Assembly: GCF_004366035.1 (NCBI RefSeq)
Contig: NZ_SOEE01000004.1
Span: 444,007 to 508,006, forward strand
Direction of reading: 5' to 3'
DNA: 64,000 bases
Origin: Cytobacillus oceanisediminis
Lineage (GTDB): Bacteria; Bacillota; Bacilli; Bacillales; Cytobacillaceae
Shown here piece by piece: positions 16,510 through 25,615 of the stretch. The notes beneath the pieces were generated by a model, which was not told the origin of the DNA, searched no databases, and saw nothing but the letters and a program-made list of their open reading frames with translations. Position numbers and translations under genes: made by a program. The number at the start of each line of letters is the position of its first letter. The first letter of the stretch is position 1.

Positions 16510-17532
16510 ATGACAGTCGGGTTTATTGGAGGCAAGTTTCTCCCGCTGCATCTTGGCCACGTCTATGCCATCGTCCAGGCCACATCCCTCGTTGACGAAC
16601 TGTACGTTGTTCTGTCCCATAGCGAAATGCGTGACAGGCAATTGTGCCAGCATTCTAAAATGGATTATATTCTGCCTCATATCCGTTTGCGCTGGCTGAG
16701 TCAATTAACAAAAGATATGCCGCATGTTAAGGTCATTTCCATTAAAGACGATCAGGGGAATGAAGATTACAATTGGGCTGAAGGTGCCAGGAAAATTAAA
16801 AAGGCAATTGGAAAGCGCATTGATTATGTATTTAGTTCAGAGTATGAGTATAGCGATATCTTTAATGAACTTTATCCTGAGGCGAAACACGAATTAATTG
16901 ATCCGAATCGGGGACATGTGAATATAGCGGCAACAGCGATCCGTAATGAAGGCGTCTTTCATCATTGGGGGTACATTCCTGACTTTGTTAAACCTTATTT
17001 TGTAAAAAAGGTTGTTGTCGTGGGAACTGAAAGCTGCGGGAAATCTACCCTGACAAGAAATCTTGCTAAAGTCTATAATACTTCCTATGTTGAGGAATAT
17101 GGCCGAATTGTATGCGAAGAACTAGGCGGCTGTGAAGGTATCATAGTTAAGGAAGATTACCACAAAATTGCTTATGGCCATAAGCTTGAAGAAATTAAAG
17201 CGATTGAAAGAGCGAACAGGGTTGTTTTTATCGACACAGAGGCAATTGTGACTCAATTTTACTCAAATCTATACAACAATGAGCATCAAACAGTGCTGGA
17301 TGAAATAGCGAGCCTCCAGGATTATGACCTGTGGCTATACCTTGAACCTGATGTGAAATGGGTGGATGATGGACTTCGTGTTCATGGAGAGCACGAGGTA
17401 AGGCTCCAAAACAACGATGCTCTAAAAACACTGCTGAACAATCATAAGGTTGATTACAAAACTCTGAGCGGAGATTATAAGGAACGGCTTCTTAGTGCAA
17501 TAGGGCATATTGAAGAGCTGCTAAAATTTTAA
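16510..17532 (+). CDS. nadR: Bifunctional NMN adenylyltransferase / ribosylnicotinamide kinase
   Basis: This 340-residue NadR lacks the N-terminal DNA-binding domain found in enterobacterial NadR. The first half (1-165) is an NMN adenylyltransferase with GKFLPLHLGHVYAI, including the HxGH nucleotidyl-transfer motif. The second half begins with a P-loop, GTESCGKSTLTRNLA (about 176-190), and continues with FIDTEAIVTQFYS, the ribosylnicotinamide kinase core. It turns imported nicotinamide riboside into NMN and then NAD. The ATG directly follows the pnuC stop, with AAGGAGG inside the pnuC end, so expression is coupled. Regulation is presumably by NrtR rather than by NadR itself. Confidence 0.93.
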   Translation: MTVGFIGGKFLPLHLGHVYAIVQATSLVDELYVVLSHSEMRDRQLCQHSKMDYILPHIRLRWLSQLTKDMPHVKVISIKDDQGNEDYNWAEGARKIKKAIGKRIDYVFSSEYEYSDIFNELYPEAKHELIDPNRGHVNIAATAIRNEGVFHHWGYIPDFVKPYFVKKVVVVGTESCGKSTLTRNLAKVYNTSYVEEYGRIVCEELGGCEGIIVKEDYHKIAYGHKLEEIKAIERANRVVFIDTEAIVTQFYSNLYNNEHQTVLDEIASLQDYDLWLYLEPDVKWVDDGLRVHGEHEVRLQNNDALKTLLNNHKVDYKTLSGDYKERLLSAIGHIEELLKF

Positions 17533-17590
17533 ATAAGTGATTGACAAAAAAGATAATATTATTTATCCTTTTAAAAAACCTAATGAAATA

Positions 17591-17707
17591 CTTTCATTCG
17601 TATAACTCCAATAATATGGTTTGGAGGTCTCTACCAGGAACCAATAATTCCTGATTACGAAGAAGATACATGTGCTGTATTTTCTTCGTAATCAGGAATT
17701 TTTTTTT
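17591..17707 (+). ncRNA. Purine riboswitch (adenine type) with terminator
   Basis: The aptamer covers about 17591-17665. TATAACTCC, AATATGG, GTCTCTACC and the two kissing-loop arms fit the purine riboswitch core. The specificity base lies in CTGATTACG, where a U stands at the position equivalent to 74 (C in guanine switches), so adenine recognition is predicted. The 3' half of the aptamer (AATTCCTGATTACGAAGAA, 17646-17664) is also the left arm of a perfect 19-bp terminator whose right arm is 17682-17700, followed by T8. Ligand-stabilised P1 would therefore block the terminator: an ON switch, as for pbuE. Confidence 0.92.
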
Positions 17708-17732
17708 GTAAAAAAATCTAGGAGGTCCAGCT

Positions 17733-18734
17733 ATGAATTTTGCTATTATGCCTAAAATTGAACTTCACTGTCATTTGGACGGGAGTGTCAGGCCAGAAAC
17801 CATCATAGATATCGCGAAGAGAGAGGGCGTCAGCCTGCCTTCTTTTGATAAAGAAAAAATCAAAGAAGAACTAATTGCCCCGTTGGATTGCGAATCCTTG
17901 GATGAATATTTAAAAAGATTCTCCATTCCTAACTTAGTTATGCAGTCAAAGAAAAATTTAAAAAGAATCTCCTTTGAGCTCTTTGAAGATGCAGCAAAGG
18001 AAAATGTGAAATACATGGAGGTACGCTTTGCCCCATTACTTCATACGCGAAAGGGATTATCCGTAGCAGCAATCATCCAAAGTGTGATTGAAGGGATGAG
18101 AGAAGCAGAAGAGGAATTTGACATTAAAGGAAATATCATTTTGTCATGCATGCGAACGATGAGTGTGGAAAGTGCATTTGAGGTCGTCGAAAAAGGAAAG
18201 AAATTTCTGGGAAAAGGGGTTGTCGCCATCGATTTATGTGCATCCGAAGAGGAAGGCTTCTGCGGAAAATTCATTGAACCGATCGCGCTGGCCAGAGAAT
18301 ATGGATACAAAGTCACCATCCACGCCGGTGAAACGGGAATCGGTAAAAATGTGCTGGAGGCCGTTGAATGGCTGGGAGCTGAAAGAATTGGACACGGTGT
18401 ATTTATTAAAGACTGTGAAGAGGCATACCAAATTGTGAAGGAAAAACAAGTGGTACTTGAGATGTGCCCAACCAGTAATGTTCAAACCAAAGCTGTTAAC
18501 CAATTCAGCGATCATCCAATTTACGTCTTCCATAAGGATGGCATAAAAGTAACAGTTAATACGGACAACAGAACGGTATCAGATACAACGATGGCAAAGG
18601 AATGTGATATAGTCTCAAATGAATTTGCTATGAGTGCTGAGGATTATAAACATATATATATGAATAGTGTGGATGCTTCTTTTGCGAATGAAAAGATAAA
18701 GGGAATACTGAGGAAATATCTGCTGGACATTTAA
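17733..18734 (+). CDS. add: Adenosine deaminase
   Basis: The 333-residue enzyme shows the metal-binding and catalytic signature of the adenosine/adenine deaminase family: ELHCHLDGS (residues 10-18, HxH), VTIHAGETG near 195 and RIGHGV near 220, with TVNTDNRTVSDTT close to 270 where the family has a metal-ligand Asp. It converts adenosine to inosine plus ammonia. Family members acting on adenine itself exist, but the MEVRFAP and NRTVSDT features fit adenosine deaminase better. It is the only gene behind the adenine-type riboswitch. AGGAGG precedes the ATG. Confidence 0.9.
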   Translation: MNFAIMPKIELHCHLDGSVRPETIIDIAKREGVSLPSFDKEKIKEELIAPLDCESLDEYLKRFSIPNLVMQSKKNLKRISFELFEDAAKENVKYMEVRFAPLLHTRKGLSVAAIIQSVIEGMREAEEEFDIKGNIILSCMRTMSVESAFEVVEKGKKFLGKGVVAIDLCASEEEGFCGKFIEPIALAREYGYKVTIHAGETGIGKNVLEAVEWLGAERIGHGVFIKDCEEAYQIVKEKQVVLEMCPTSNVQTKAVNQFSDHPIYVFHKDGIKVTVNTDNRTVSDTTMAKECDIVSNEFAMSAEDYKHIYMNSVDASFANEKIKGILRKYLLDI

Positions 18735-18777
18735 AGTTAATATTGCCTAATAAAAGAGAAAAACAACTTGTGCAATT

Positions 18778-18842
18778 AAAGGTGCCTGACTCACGCCGTG
18801 ATAATTTGTTGGACATGAATGAATATCGGGGCAGGCACCTTT
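18778..18842 (+). repeat. Dispersed palindrome, GGTGCCTG/CAGGCACC family
   Basis: AAAGGTGCCTG (18778-18788) and CAGGCACCTTT (18832-18842) are perfect inverted arms around a 43-base centre. It sits downstream of add and may terminate transcription in either direction. Confidence 0.8.
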
Positions 18843-19054
18843 AAAGCTTGTCTGATCTTTTTGTTTTTCTGACCTGTTCATCTAACATACCTTTGTTTTT
18901 ATTGTTTAACTGTCCATCTGCTTTTGGCAAATTTAGATTAAGGAATAGAAGTGAAGTATAAAAAATAAAAATCAAACTTAATAATTTACAGAATAATGTG
19001 TATCATTAAACTGGAAAGAAGATTGTATCGCTATTATTAAAGGAGTGCTTGTTC
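18843..19054 (+). other. Upstream region of the regulator gene
   Basis: AT-rich sequence between the palindrome and the regulator. AAAGGAG (19039-19045) is the ribosome binding site. I cannot assign a firm promoter or operator. Confidence 0.4.
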
Positions 19055-20368
19055 ATGTTTAGGGTGGGGGTCGTCGGTCCACAATCCTCAGTAGAAAGAA
19101 TCATACATATCGCACAAGGTTTAAAGCTAGATGTAATTTATTTAACGTATCCGTATAAAGAAGTGCGGGAAACTGAAGAGATAATAAAAAATAATAATAA
19201 CAATGTTGATTTATGGATTTTTTCAGGGAAAATTTCTTATACCATTGCATGTGAAGTGGCAGGAAATACTGAAAAACAAATTTATATCGACCATACTGAA
19301 GCTGGAATTTTCAAAGGGCTTTTGGAGTTCGCATACAAAACGGGTTCTTTTTTAGATCAATTTAGCATAGATGAGATTTCAAAAAGTCATTTAGAGACTG
19401 CTTTTAACCAACTCAATATTAAACCCGAAAAGATTTATGTGAAAACTTTTTCCGAAAAAACATCGACAGAAGAATTAATAGGTTTCCACAAACATTTATG
19501 GGAAAATGGTGAGACAAAGGGAGCAATCACTTGCTTTGAAGAAGTATATTTACAACTAAAAGAAATGAGTATTCCTGCATTCCGAATTTCAACAAGTGAT
19601 ATTGAAATCCGCCATACATTAAACATACTTTCTGAAAAAATAAAGACTTTTTACTTTATGGAGTCCCAAGTTGCTGTTCAGCTATTTGAAATGGGACATT
19701 TGGAAAATCACTTCAAAAGTTCAAAACAAACATATCAGCTCCAGTATATGGAATTGAAATTAAAAGAGATATTAATAAACCTAAGTGAACACTTGAATGG
19801 ATCACTAATTGAAAAAGGGCTGGGCCGCTATTTAATATTTAGTTCTCGCGGTGATAGTGAACGGGAAATAGGAAAGATTGAAGAGACAGTAAACAAATTG
19901 ATATTGGAGTCTGGGTTAAAGGTGGGGGTAGGCATAGGATTCGGCGAAACTATATTTTCAGCGGAACTGAATGCAAACAATGCACTAAAACAATCCAAAG
20001 AGAGATTTGGTTCTATTATTATTGTTCACGAAAATGGTGAAGTCGTTGTAGTAGATAGTGAAAACATAGAAAAGATTGATTTCCCATTTTTTAATGATAA
20101 AAACTTTATGACTAAACTTAAAAACGAGAAAATCAATGTTAAACATTATATCGAACTATTTGCTTTAATAAGGAATGCAGGAATAAAGGAATTCACAGTC
20201 AAAGAGATTTCAATTCAACTATCTAAGGATGAAAGAAATACAAGACGTTTCATAGAAAGTTTATGTGATGCGGGTTTAGCTGAATATACCGGGGTGGAAG
20301 AATACCCGGCGAGGGGAAGACCGAGACGAGTCTACAAACTGACAAACTCGCCAAATAAAATTGTTTAA
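19055..20368 (+). CDS. Uncharacterised regulator with C-terminal winged helix
   Basis: The 437-residue soluble protein has three regions. Residues 1-130 resemble a ligand or receiver-like alpha/beta domain, beginning FRVGVVGPQSSVERI and containing DLWIFSGK. Residues about 215-330 contain RYLIFSSRGD and LKVGVGIGFGETIFSAELNANNAL, which look like a degenerate GGDEF/nucleotidyl-cyclase fold without the GGDEF residues. Residues about 355-437 form a winged helix (FTVKEISIQLSKDERNTRRFIESL) ending with a basic RGRPRR tail. I do not recognise a named family. It is followed by a terminator and then by an NhaC-like antiporter and an ArgH-like lyase, which it probably controls. The ATG at 19055 has better spacing than the TTG at 19049. 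Confidence 0.65.
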   Translation: MFRVGVVGPQSSVERIIHIAQGLKLDVIYLTYPYKEVRETEEIIKNNNNNVDLWIFSGKISYTIACEVAGNTEKQIYIDHTEAGIFKGLLEFAYKTGSFLDQFSIDEISKSHLETAFNQLNIKPEKIYVKTFSEKTSTEELIGFHKHLWENGETKGAITCFEEVYLQLKEMSIPAFRISTSDIEIRHTLNILSEKIKTFYFMESQVAVQLFEMGHLENHFKSSKQTYQLQYMELKLKEILINLSEHLNGSLIEKGLGRYLIFSSRGDSEREIGKIEETVNKLILESGLKVGVGIGFGETIFSAELNANNALKQSKERFGSIIIVHENGEVVVVDSENIEKIDFPFFNDKNFMTKLKNEKINVKHYIELFALIRNAGIKEFTVKEISIQLSKDERNTRRFIESLCDAGLAEYTGVEEYPARGRPRRVYKLTNSPNKIV

Positions 20369-20403
20369 GACTGTTGGGAATAATCACCTCAACAGTCTTT
20401 TTA
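20367..20403 (+). terminator. Rho-independent terminator
   Basis: AAGACTGTTG (20367-20376) and CAACAGTCTT (20390-20399) with a T tail; it overlaps the regulator stop codon and separates it from the antiporter gene. Confidence 0.88.
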
Positions 20404-20558
20404 TATTGGAACTGAAAAATTATCTAAAAATTTTAAATTGTTATTGCGTTTAATAGAAGCGTTAAATATAATTTAATTTAGGGTAATTATTAAACATTTA
20501 CCCTTATGTAATAGGATGTATAAAAAAAGCGCGACATTACTTAGTTTAAGGGGAGATT

Positions 20559-22088
20559 TTGTTTATTGATCACATGGGTCTGGTGTCTTTAATACCACCG
20601 ATTATTGCTGTAATTCTTGCAATACTTACAAAGAATGTTATCGTATCCCTGTTCTCCGGAGTGTATATTGGAGTCCTGATTCTTGTGGGAGGCCGTCCTT
20701 TCGAAGCGACAATGGAAGTAATCGGAAATTTTATATTTCCGCAAGTAGCGGATAGTTACAATGCAGCAGTCTTAGTTTTATTATTTTTCATTGGCGGGTT
20801 TGTAGCACTTATGGAGAAGTCGGGTGGAGGGGCAGCACTTGCTTCAGGTGCCCTAAAGTACATTAACACACGAGCAAAAGCGCAAATCTCTGCGTGGTTT
20901 GGAGGAATTATAATTTTCTTTTCCGATTTGGGAACACCACTAATCGTTGGACCAGTTTTTGAAAAGATTTTCGATAAAGCCAAAATCTCAAGGGAGAAGC
21001 TTGCATGGATCATCGATTCAACGTCATCTCCCGTCGCAGTATTGATCCCATTCATCGGATGGGGCGTATATATAATGGGGCTTATAAAAAAAGAATTTGA
21101 ATTGCTGAACATAAACACATCTGAATTCAGTACGCTTATTCAAGTCATTCCATTTCAGTTTTATGCACTATTGACCGTTTCAATGGTGCCTCTAGTGGCG
21201 TTGACAAAATTGGACTTTGGACCGATGGCAAAGGCGGAAAATAGAGTGCAGCAAACAGGCAATCTGTATTGGCCTGAGTCGAGACCTCTTAGAAAACCAG
21301 AAGGTGTGGAGGAGATTACAAAAAATGGACATGCCGTATTAATTTGGCTGCCGCTATTGGTATTATTCATCACCCTTTTTGGATTGTTAATTTCATTCGG
21401 CTTCCCGTTTGAGCCGGTACCAGGAAATGAATTCAGGGTCTCTTTAAGTGCTGCGTACCTATTTGCGGCGTTATCGATTGTCGTCTTAATGATTATTTAT
21501 AAAGTGAAAAAGTTCGGCGAGATTATTGATATTTATACAACTGGAATGCAGAAAATGGTTTACGTTGCAGTTACACTTGTCCTTGCTTGGTCGCTTGGGA
21601 AAGTAATTAATGAAATGGGGACTGCAGGGTTTATAGTTGAGGCGATGAAAGGAAATGTTCCATCGTTCATCATACCTGCAATCTTATTCTTAGTCGGAGC
21701 GGGGATGTCTCTTGCATCCGGGACGTCATGGGGGACATTTGCGATTATGCTCCCAATAGCCATTCCCATGGCTGTAGGTCTGGATGCGCATTTGTTAGTT
21801 TGTATAGGAGCTGTTTTGTCAGGTGGTATCTTCGGAGATCACTGTTCACCAATTTCCGATACGACGATCTTATCGTCAACAGGGGCAGGCACGGATCATA
21901 TCGATCACGTAAAAACGCAGTTTCCATATGCACTCATTAATGGATCGATTGCATTAATCGGATTTGTCGTTGCAGGGATCACAGGAAGTGCATTCACTTT
22001 AATCTTGACGATAGTACTGCTTATAGCAGCTGTTTTTGTATTATCCAAAATACACACAAGAAAGCATAGTGAAAGGGTTGAATTATAA
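20559..22088 (+). CDS. NhaC-family Na+/H+ antiporter-like transporter
   Basis: The 509-residue membrane protein has about twelve helices and NhaC-type blocks: FFSDLGTPLIVGPVFEKIFDKAKISREKLAWIID, SSPVAVLIPFIGWGVYI, SGTSWGTFAIMLPIAIPM and a late GDHCSPISDTTILSSTGAG. The family includes Na+/H+ antiporters and exchangers of organic substrates. Because it is directly followed by an ArgH-like lyase and preceded by a dedicated regulator, uptake or exchange of an amino-acid-like substrate is as likely as pure ion transport. The TTG start is only 3 bases from GGGGAG, which is short; an ATG lies at 20574, so the start is uncertain. Confidence 0.82.
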   Translation: MFIDHMGLVSLIPPIIAVILAILTKNVIVSLFSGVYIGVLILVGGRPFEATMEVIGNFIFPQVADSYNAAVLVLLFFIGGFVALMEKSGGGAALASGALKYINTRAKAQISAWFGGIIIFFSDLGTPLIVGPVFEKIFDKAKISREKLAWIIDSTSSPVAVLIPFIGWGVYIMGLIKKEFELLNINTSEFSTLIQVIPFQFYALLTVSMVPLVALTKLDFGPMAKAENRVQQTGNLYWPESRPLRKPEGVEEITKNGHAVLIWLPLLVLFITLFGLLISFGFPFEPVPGNEFRVSLSAAYLFAALSIVVLMIIYKVKKFGEIIDIYTTGMQKMVYVAVTLVLAWSLGKVINEMGTAGFIVEAMKGNVPSFIIPAILFLVGAGMSLASGTSWGTFAIMLPIAIPMAVGLDAHLLVCIGAVLSGGIFGDHCSPISDTTILSSTGAGTDHIDHVKTQFPYALINGSIALIGFVVAGITGSAFTLILTIVLLIAAVFVLSKIHTRKHSERVEL

Positions 22089-23423
22089 GTGAAACTTTGG
22101 GGCGGACGATTCACTAAACGTGAAGATGAAATCATGGAGAAATTCAATACATCATTACCTGTTGATAATAGGCTGTATCATGAGGATATAACGGGAAGCA
22201 TTGCCCACGTAAAAATGCTTGTAAAATGTAAATTACTTACAGAGTCTGAAGGTGATTTACTTATTAATGGGCTGGAATCGGTCAGAAGCGATATAGAGTC
22301 TGGTGCATTGAAAGTGGAAGGCGAATATGAAGATATCCATTCTTTTGTTGAAATGAATCTGACAAAGAGAATTGGTGACATAGGAAAGAAACTTCATACT
22401 GCAAGAAGCAGGAATGACCAAGTGGCGATTGACATGAGACTTTATGCAAAAAATAAAGCCGGAGAAGTGGTGACTGTCCTTCAGCAACTTATCCATTCGT
22501 TAAATGAGAAAGCAGCAAATAATAACGTCATTATGCCTGGATACACACATTTGCAAAGGGCACAGGTCATAACATTTGGCCATCATTTGGGTGCATACGT
22601 ACAAATGTTTAGCCGTGACAAAAAGAGAGTCCAGAATGCCATTGACATTTTGGATGAAAACCCGCTTGGATGTGGTGCATTGGCAGGTACAACACACAAC
22701 ATCGACCGTCAAATAACCACAGACCTTTTGGGGTTCGCTAAACCGGTAGACAATTTTTTAGACGGGGTAAGCGATCGGGATTACTTACTAGAACTCATGT
22801 CAAGTTTTTCAATTATAATGATGCACTTAAGCCGCTTAAGTGAAGAACTCATTCTCTGGAGCAGCCAGGAATTCAAATTTATCGAAATGGATGATGCCTA
22901 TTCAACGGGAAGCAGCATCATGCCTCAAAAGAAAAACCCGGATGGAGCTGAACTTATTAGAGGCAAGACAGGCAGAGTATACGGTTCTCTCTTTTCATTG
23001 CTTACGACACTGAAAGGATTGCCGCTCACATACAACAAAGACATGCAGGAAGATAAAGAACAGTTTTTTAATGCAGTCGATACTGTGATAGACTGCCTTG
23101 AAATTATGTCAAAAATGATTGATACGCTCCTGGTAAAGGAAGAAAACATGAAAGCTGCCATTAAAGCAGGTTTCTTGAACGCAACCGAAGTTGCAGATTA
23201 TTTAGTGAGCAAAGGGACTGCATTTAGAGATGCTCACGAAATCGTCGGCAAGCTCATTATCTATTGTGAAGAGCAAAAGATGGCGATTGAAGACTTAACG
23301 GTCGAAGAGCTAGCACAGTTTAGCAGCAGCATAACAGACGATATTTACGAATACATTGACTATGAGAACATATTAACCAAAGGGAACAAAAAACTTATCA
23401 AACAGATTTTGGGGAAAAATTAA
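22089..23423 (+). CDS. Argininosuccinate lyase-like C-N lyase
   Basis: The 444-residue protein belongs to the fumarase/aspartase superfamily and is closest in appearance to ArgH: KLWGGRF at the start, HTARSRNDQVAIDMRL near 100, PGYTHLQRAQ near 150 and the signature loop GSSIMPQKKNPDGAEL near 275. The last motif usually reads PDVAEL or PDMAEL. ArgH splits argininosuccinate into arginine and fumarate. Here there is no argG or other arginine gene nearby. The GTG start lies directly after the stop codon of an NhaC-like transporter, so a catabolic lyase acting on an imported aspartate adduct is possible. It may equally be the cell's ordinary ArgH. Confidence 0.85.
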   Translation: MKLWGGRFTKREDEIMEKFNTSLPVDNRLYHEDITGSIAHVKMLVKCKLLTESEGDLLINGLESVRSDIESGALKVEGEYEDIHSFVEMNLTKRIGDIGKKLHTARSRNDQVAIDMRLYAKNKAGEVVTVLQQLIHSLNEKAANNNVIMPGYTHLQRAQVITFGHHLGAYVQMFSRDKKRVQNAIDILDENPLGCGALAGTTHNIDRQITTDLLGFAKPVDNFLDGVSDRDYLLELMSSFSIIMMHLSRLSEELILWSSQEFKFIEMDDAYSTGSSIMPQKKNPDGAELIRGKTGRVYGSLFSLLTTLKGLPLTYNKDMQEDKEQFFNAVDTVIDCLEIMSKMIDTLLVKEENMKAAIKAGFLNATEVADYLVSKGTAFRDAHEIVGKLIIYCEEQKMAIEDLTVEELAQFSSSITDDIYEYIDYENILTKGNKKLIKQILGKN

Positions 23424-23424
23424 A

Positions 23425-23461
23425 CAAACAGGACCAATCTGAGAGGGATTGGTCCTGTTTG
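23425..23461 (+). terminator. Terminator hairpin after the lyase gene
   Basis: CAAACAGGACCAATC and GATTGGTCCTGTTTG form a perfect 15-bp stem with a 7-base loop, directly after the stop codon. The T run is interrupted. Confidence 0.75.
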
Positions 23462-23548
23462 CTTACCTATTAGCAAACGTCTTGGTGTGGTCCTGACCAT
23501 TTTTTTGAAAGATCCTATTATAAGGGGCAGGATCGTTATTCATGTAAG

Positions 23549-23608
23549 AAAGGTGCCTGATCCTGGCTGAGTAAATATGTTATGAGCTAGGGGACAGGTT
23601 CCTTTTTT
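23549..23608 (+). repeat. Dispersed palindrome, GGTGCCTG family
   Basis: AAAGGTGCCTG at the left and GGGGACAGGTTCCTTTTTT at the right; the arms are imperfect (GGTGCC against GGTTCC). It lies between two convergent genes and could terminate both. Confidence 0.65.
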
Positions 23609-23637
23609 CAGGATAGAAAATATATTTCAATAATTCA

Positions 23638-24138
23638 TTATATAGATGCAAACAATTTAAGTTCTTCCATATCCAAATAAATCGTTCCTTCATAGTCCAT
23701 GCCAATCTTTTCAAGCAGCCTGGAGGAAGCATGATTGTCTAGGGATGTGATAGCCAGGATCCGCTTAAGAGCGAGTTGTTCATGTCCATATCTCAGTGTA
23801 GCAGAGGCTGACTCGTAACCATAACCTTTATTTTGATATTTGGATAAAAAAGCAAAGCCTATATCCACATCTTCTAAAGAATCTCTTTTTATCAAACCGC
23901 ACATTCCAATAGGAGTGCTTCCTTCCTTGAGTTCTGCCATATAAAGGCCAAAGCCCATCTGCGAGTACATTTTCATGGGGCCGGTCACAATATAATTTTT
24001 AGCATTCTCAAGGGTACGTACACCTTTATCGCCAATAAAACGAATCCATGCAGGTTCATTTAAAAGTTCGAGAATGAATTCTGCATCATCTGGAGTTAAC
24101 CAGCGAAGAATTAATCGATCTGTTTCAAGTACTTTCAT
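23638..24138 (-). CDS. GNAT acetyltransferase, RimJ/RimL type
   Basis: The 166-residue protein starts MKVLETDRLILRWLTPDDAEFI, the classic opening of RimJ/RimL-like N-acetyltransferases. It contains the acetyl-CoA-binding segment YQNKGYGYESASATLRYGHE (about 105-125) and ASSRLLEKIGM near 142. Such enzymes acetylate protein N-termini or small amines; the substrate cannot be told. It stands alone, transcribed toward the palindrome at 23549-23608. GAGGTG precedes the ATG. Confidence 0.88.
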   Translation of the reverse strand: MKVLETDRLILRWLTPDDAEFILELLNEPAWIRFIGDKGVRTLENAKNYIVTGPMKMYSQMGFGLYMAELKEGSTPIGMCGLIKRDSLEDVDIGFAFLSKYQNKGYGYESASATLRYGHEQLALKRILAITSLDNHASSRLLEKIGMDYEGTIYLDMEELKLFASI

Positions 24139-24372
24139 TTAATTTAACACCTCATTTATTTTCCAGGCTGTTAACCATTATGTTTAATTATGTATTTTTC
24201 AAGGCATGCTATAACAAATATACATCTTAGTTTATTATTAGAGCAAATTGAATTTTCTTATTTCTTGACTGGTAATTCTCCCATAGATTCACTAATGAGT
24301 TATCAGTGTAAACCTGTTAGCCTTGTAAGTGGCCTGTTTTTGCCTAAAAAACTACAAACAGGAGGTTTACAA

Positions 24373-24903
24373 ATGAAAAATTTAGTAACGTTTGTTGCTG
24401 CCATTTCACTCATTATGGGTTCATATAGCGTGTTTCCTGCTGATCATTTCGATGCTGAGACAATAGATCAGAAAGGTGCAGAAACACTGACATATAAAAA
24501 AGTTGAGGTTAACGCGAAGGAGTCATCATCAACGGATCACCGATTTATCCAAGAGGAAGAAAAAAAGCTGCTCGCCCGACTTGTACAGGCTGAAGCAGAA
24601 GGGGAGCCGTTTGAAGGGAAAGTTGCGGTTGCTGACGTGGTGCTGAATCGTGTCGAGCATGAACAATTCCCGGATACAGTCAAGGATGTTATTTATCAAA
24701 AGAATGCTTTTGAACCTGTTCAAAATGGTTCCATCAATGAACCGGCAAGTAATGAAGCAGTTCAGGCCGTTGAGACAGCTCTTGTGGATAAGGAGCAAAA
24801 CGAAGAGCTCCTATATTTTTATAACCCTGAAACAGCTACAAGCCAGTGGATCTTTTCACGTGAAGTTGTGAAAAAAATCGGCAATCATGCATTTGCTATA
24901 TAA
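24373..24903 (+). CDS. SleB/CwlJ-like cell wall hydrolase
   Basis: The 176-residue secreted protein has an N-terminal signal-like hydrophobic stretch (LVTFVAAISLIMGSYSVFP, residues 4-22) and a Hydrolase_2 domain from about 60: LLARLVQAEAEGEPFEGKVAVA, then VLNRVEHEQFPDTVKDVIYQ and NPETATSQWIFS. This domain is found in the spore-cortex enzymes SleB and CwlJ and in YkvT-like proteins. The short form without a peptidoglycan-binding domain suggests a vegetative or accessory wall hydrolase. The start is set by AGGAGG at 24360-24365; an upstream in-frame ATG at 24190 lacks a site. Confidence 0.87.
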   Translation: MKNLVTFVAAISLIMGSYSVFPADHFDAETIDQKGAETLTYKKVEVNAKESSSTDHRFIQEEEKKLLARLVQAEAEGEPFEGKVAVADVVLNRVEHEQFPDTVKDVIYQKNAFEPVQNGSINEPASNEAVQAVETALVDKEQNEELLYFYNPETATSQWIFSREVVKKIGNHAFAI

Positions 24904-24941
24904 AAGCGCGTACAGTTATAAAAGCTGCGCGCTTTTTTTAT
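24901..24941 (+). terminator. Rho-independent terminator
   Basis: AAAAGCGCG and CGCGCTTTTTTT arms around a loop of about 17 bases, directly after the stop codon. Confidence 0.85.
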
Positions 24942-25026
24942 TGGAAAAAAAGCAAAGGGAGGAGGAAATTTAAAAAAGGTGCCGAAATTTGTTTGAGGTA
25001 AATACTTCCATAAAGGAGATGTGAAA

Positions 25027-25500
25027 ATGAATATCATTGTAATGGAATTACCCCAAACTGAAGTTGCATATATCAGGCGTACCGGAAGTTATTTTGAACT
25101 GCAGGATCATTGGGGAGATTTGATTAGCTGGGCAAACACCTATGGGCTGTTGCCGCCAAAGCAATCTTTTATCGGCATTTCATTGGATAATCCTGAACTG
25201 GTGGAAAGCAAGGATTGCCGCCACGATGCCTGCGTTACCATTCCTGAGGGTTTTGATAAAGAAAAACATCAAAAAGTGAAATTTAGAAAGCTGCCTGGCG
25301 GAGATTATGCTCTGTATCATTTCTATGATATCCCTGATAAATTGAATCTTGTTTATCAATACATGTTTGGGGAATGGCTGCCAAATAGCGATTATGAACC
25401 GGATTATGATCGGCACAACCTTGAGTTTAATTTGAATAATCCCGCTGAAGATGAAGAGGGGAAATGTAAGGTTGATTTATATGTACCAGTCAGAAAATAA
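25027..25500 (+). CDS. GyrI-like small-molecule binding protein
   Basis: The 157-residue protein resembles the GyrI-like/AraC effector-binding domain: an early VAYIRRTGSY, a central YGLLPPKQSFIGISLDNP and CRHDACVTIP, and a late LYVPVRK. Proteins of this fold bind hydrophobic or cationic small molecules. There is no DNA-binding domain, so it stands alone as a sensor, a resistance protein or an enzyme of the cyclopropanoid hydrolase type. ATG at 25027 fits the AAAGGAG site (8-base spacing) better than the GTG at 25021. The membrane protein gene that follows is 115 bases away. Confidence 0.8.
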   Translation: MNIIVMELPQTEVAYIRRTGSYFELQDHWGDLISWANTYGLLPPKQSFIGISLDNPELVESKDCRHDACVTIPEGFDKEKHQKVKFRKLPGGDYALYHFYDIPDKLNLVYQYMFGEWLPNSDYEPDYDRHNLEFNLNNPAEDEEGKCKVDLYVPVRK

Positions 25501-25615
25501 TATCCTGATGCAGTGTAACACCTGAAGAATCTTTACATAAAATTCACCAATTATTAGCAGGAGGTAAACGATTTCCAGCGAATAATAAAGCACATCTTTG
25601 CAGGAGGTGTATTTT

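Noticed and set aside
16510..17532. NadR as transcription regulator
   Set aside because: The N-terminal HTH of enterobacterial NadR is missing; the protein begins directly with the adenylyltransferase domain.
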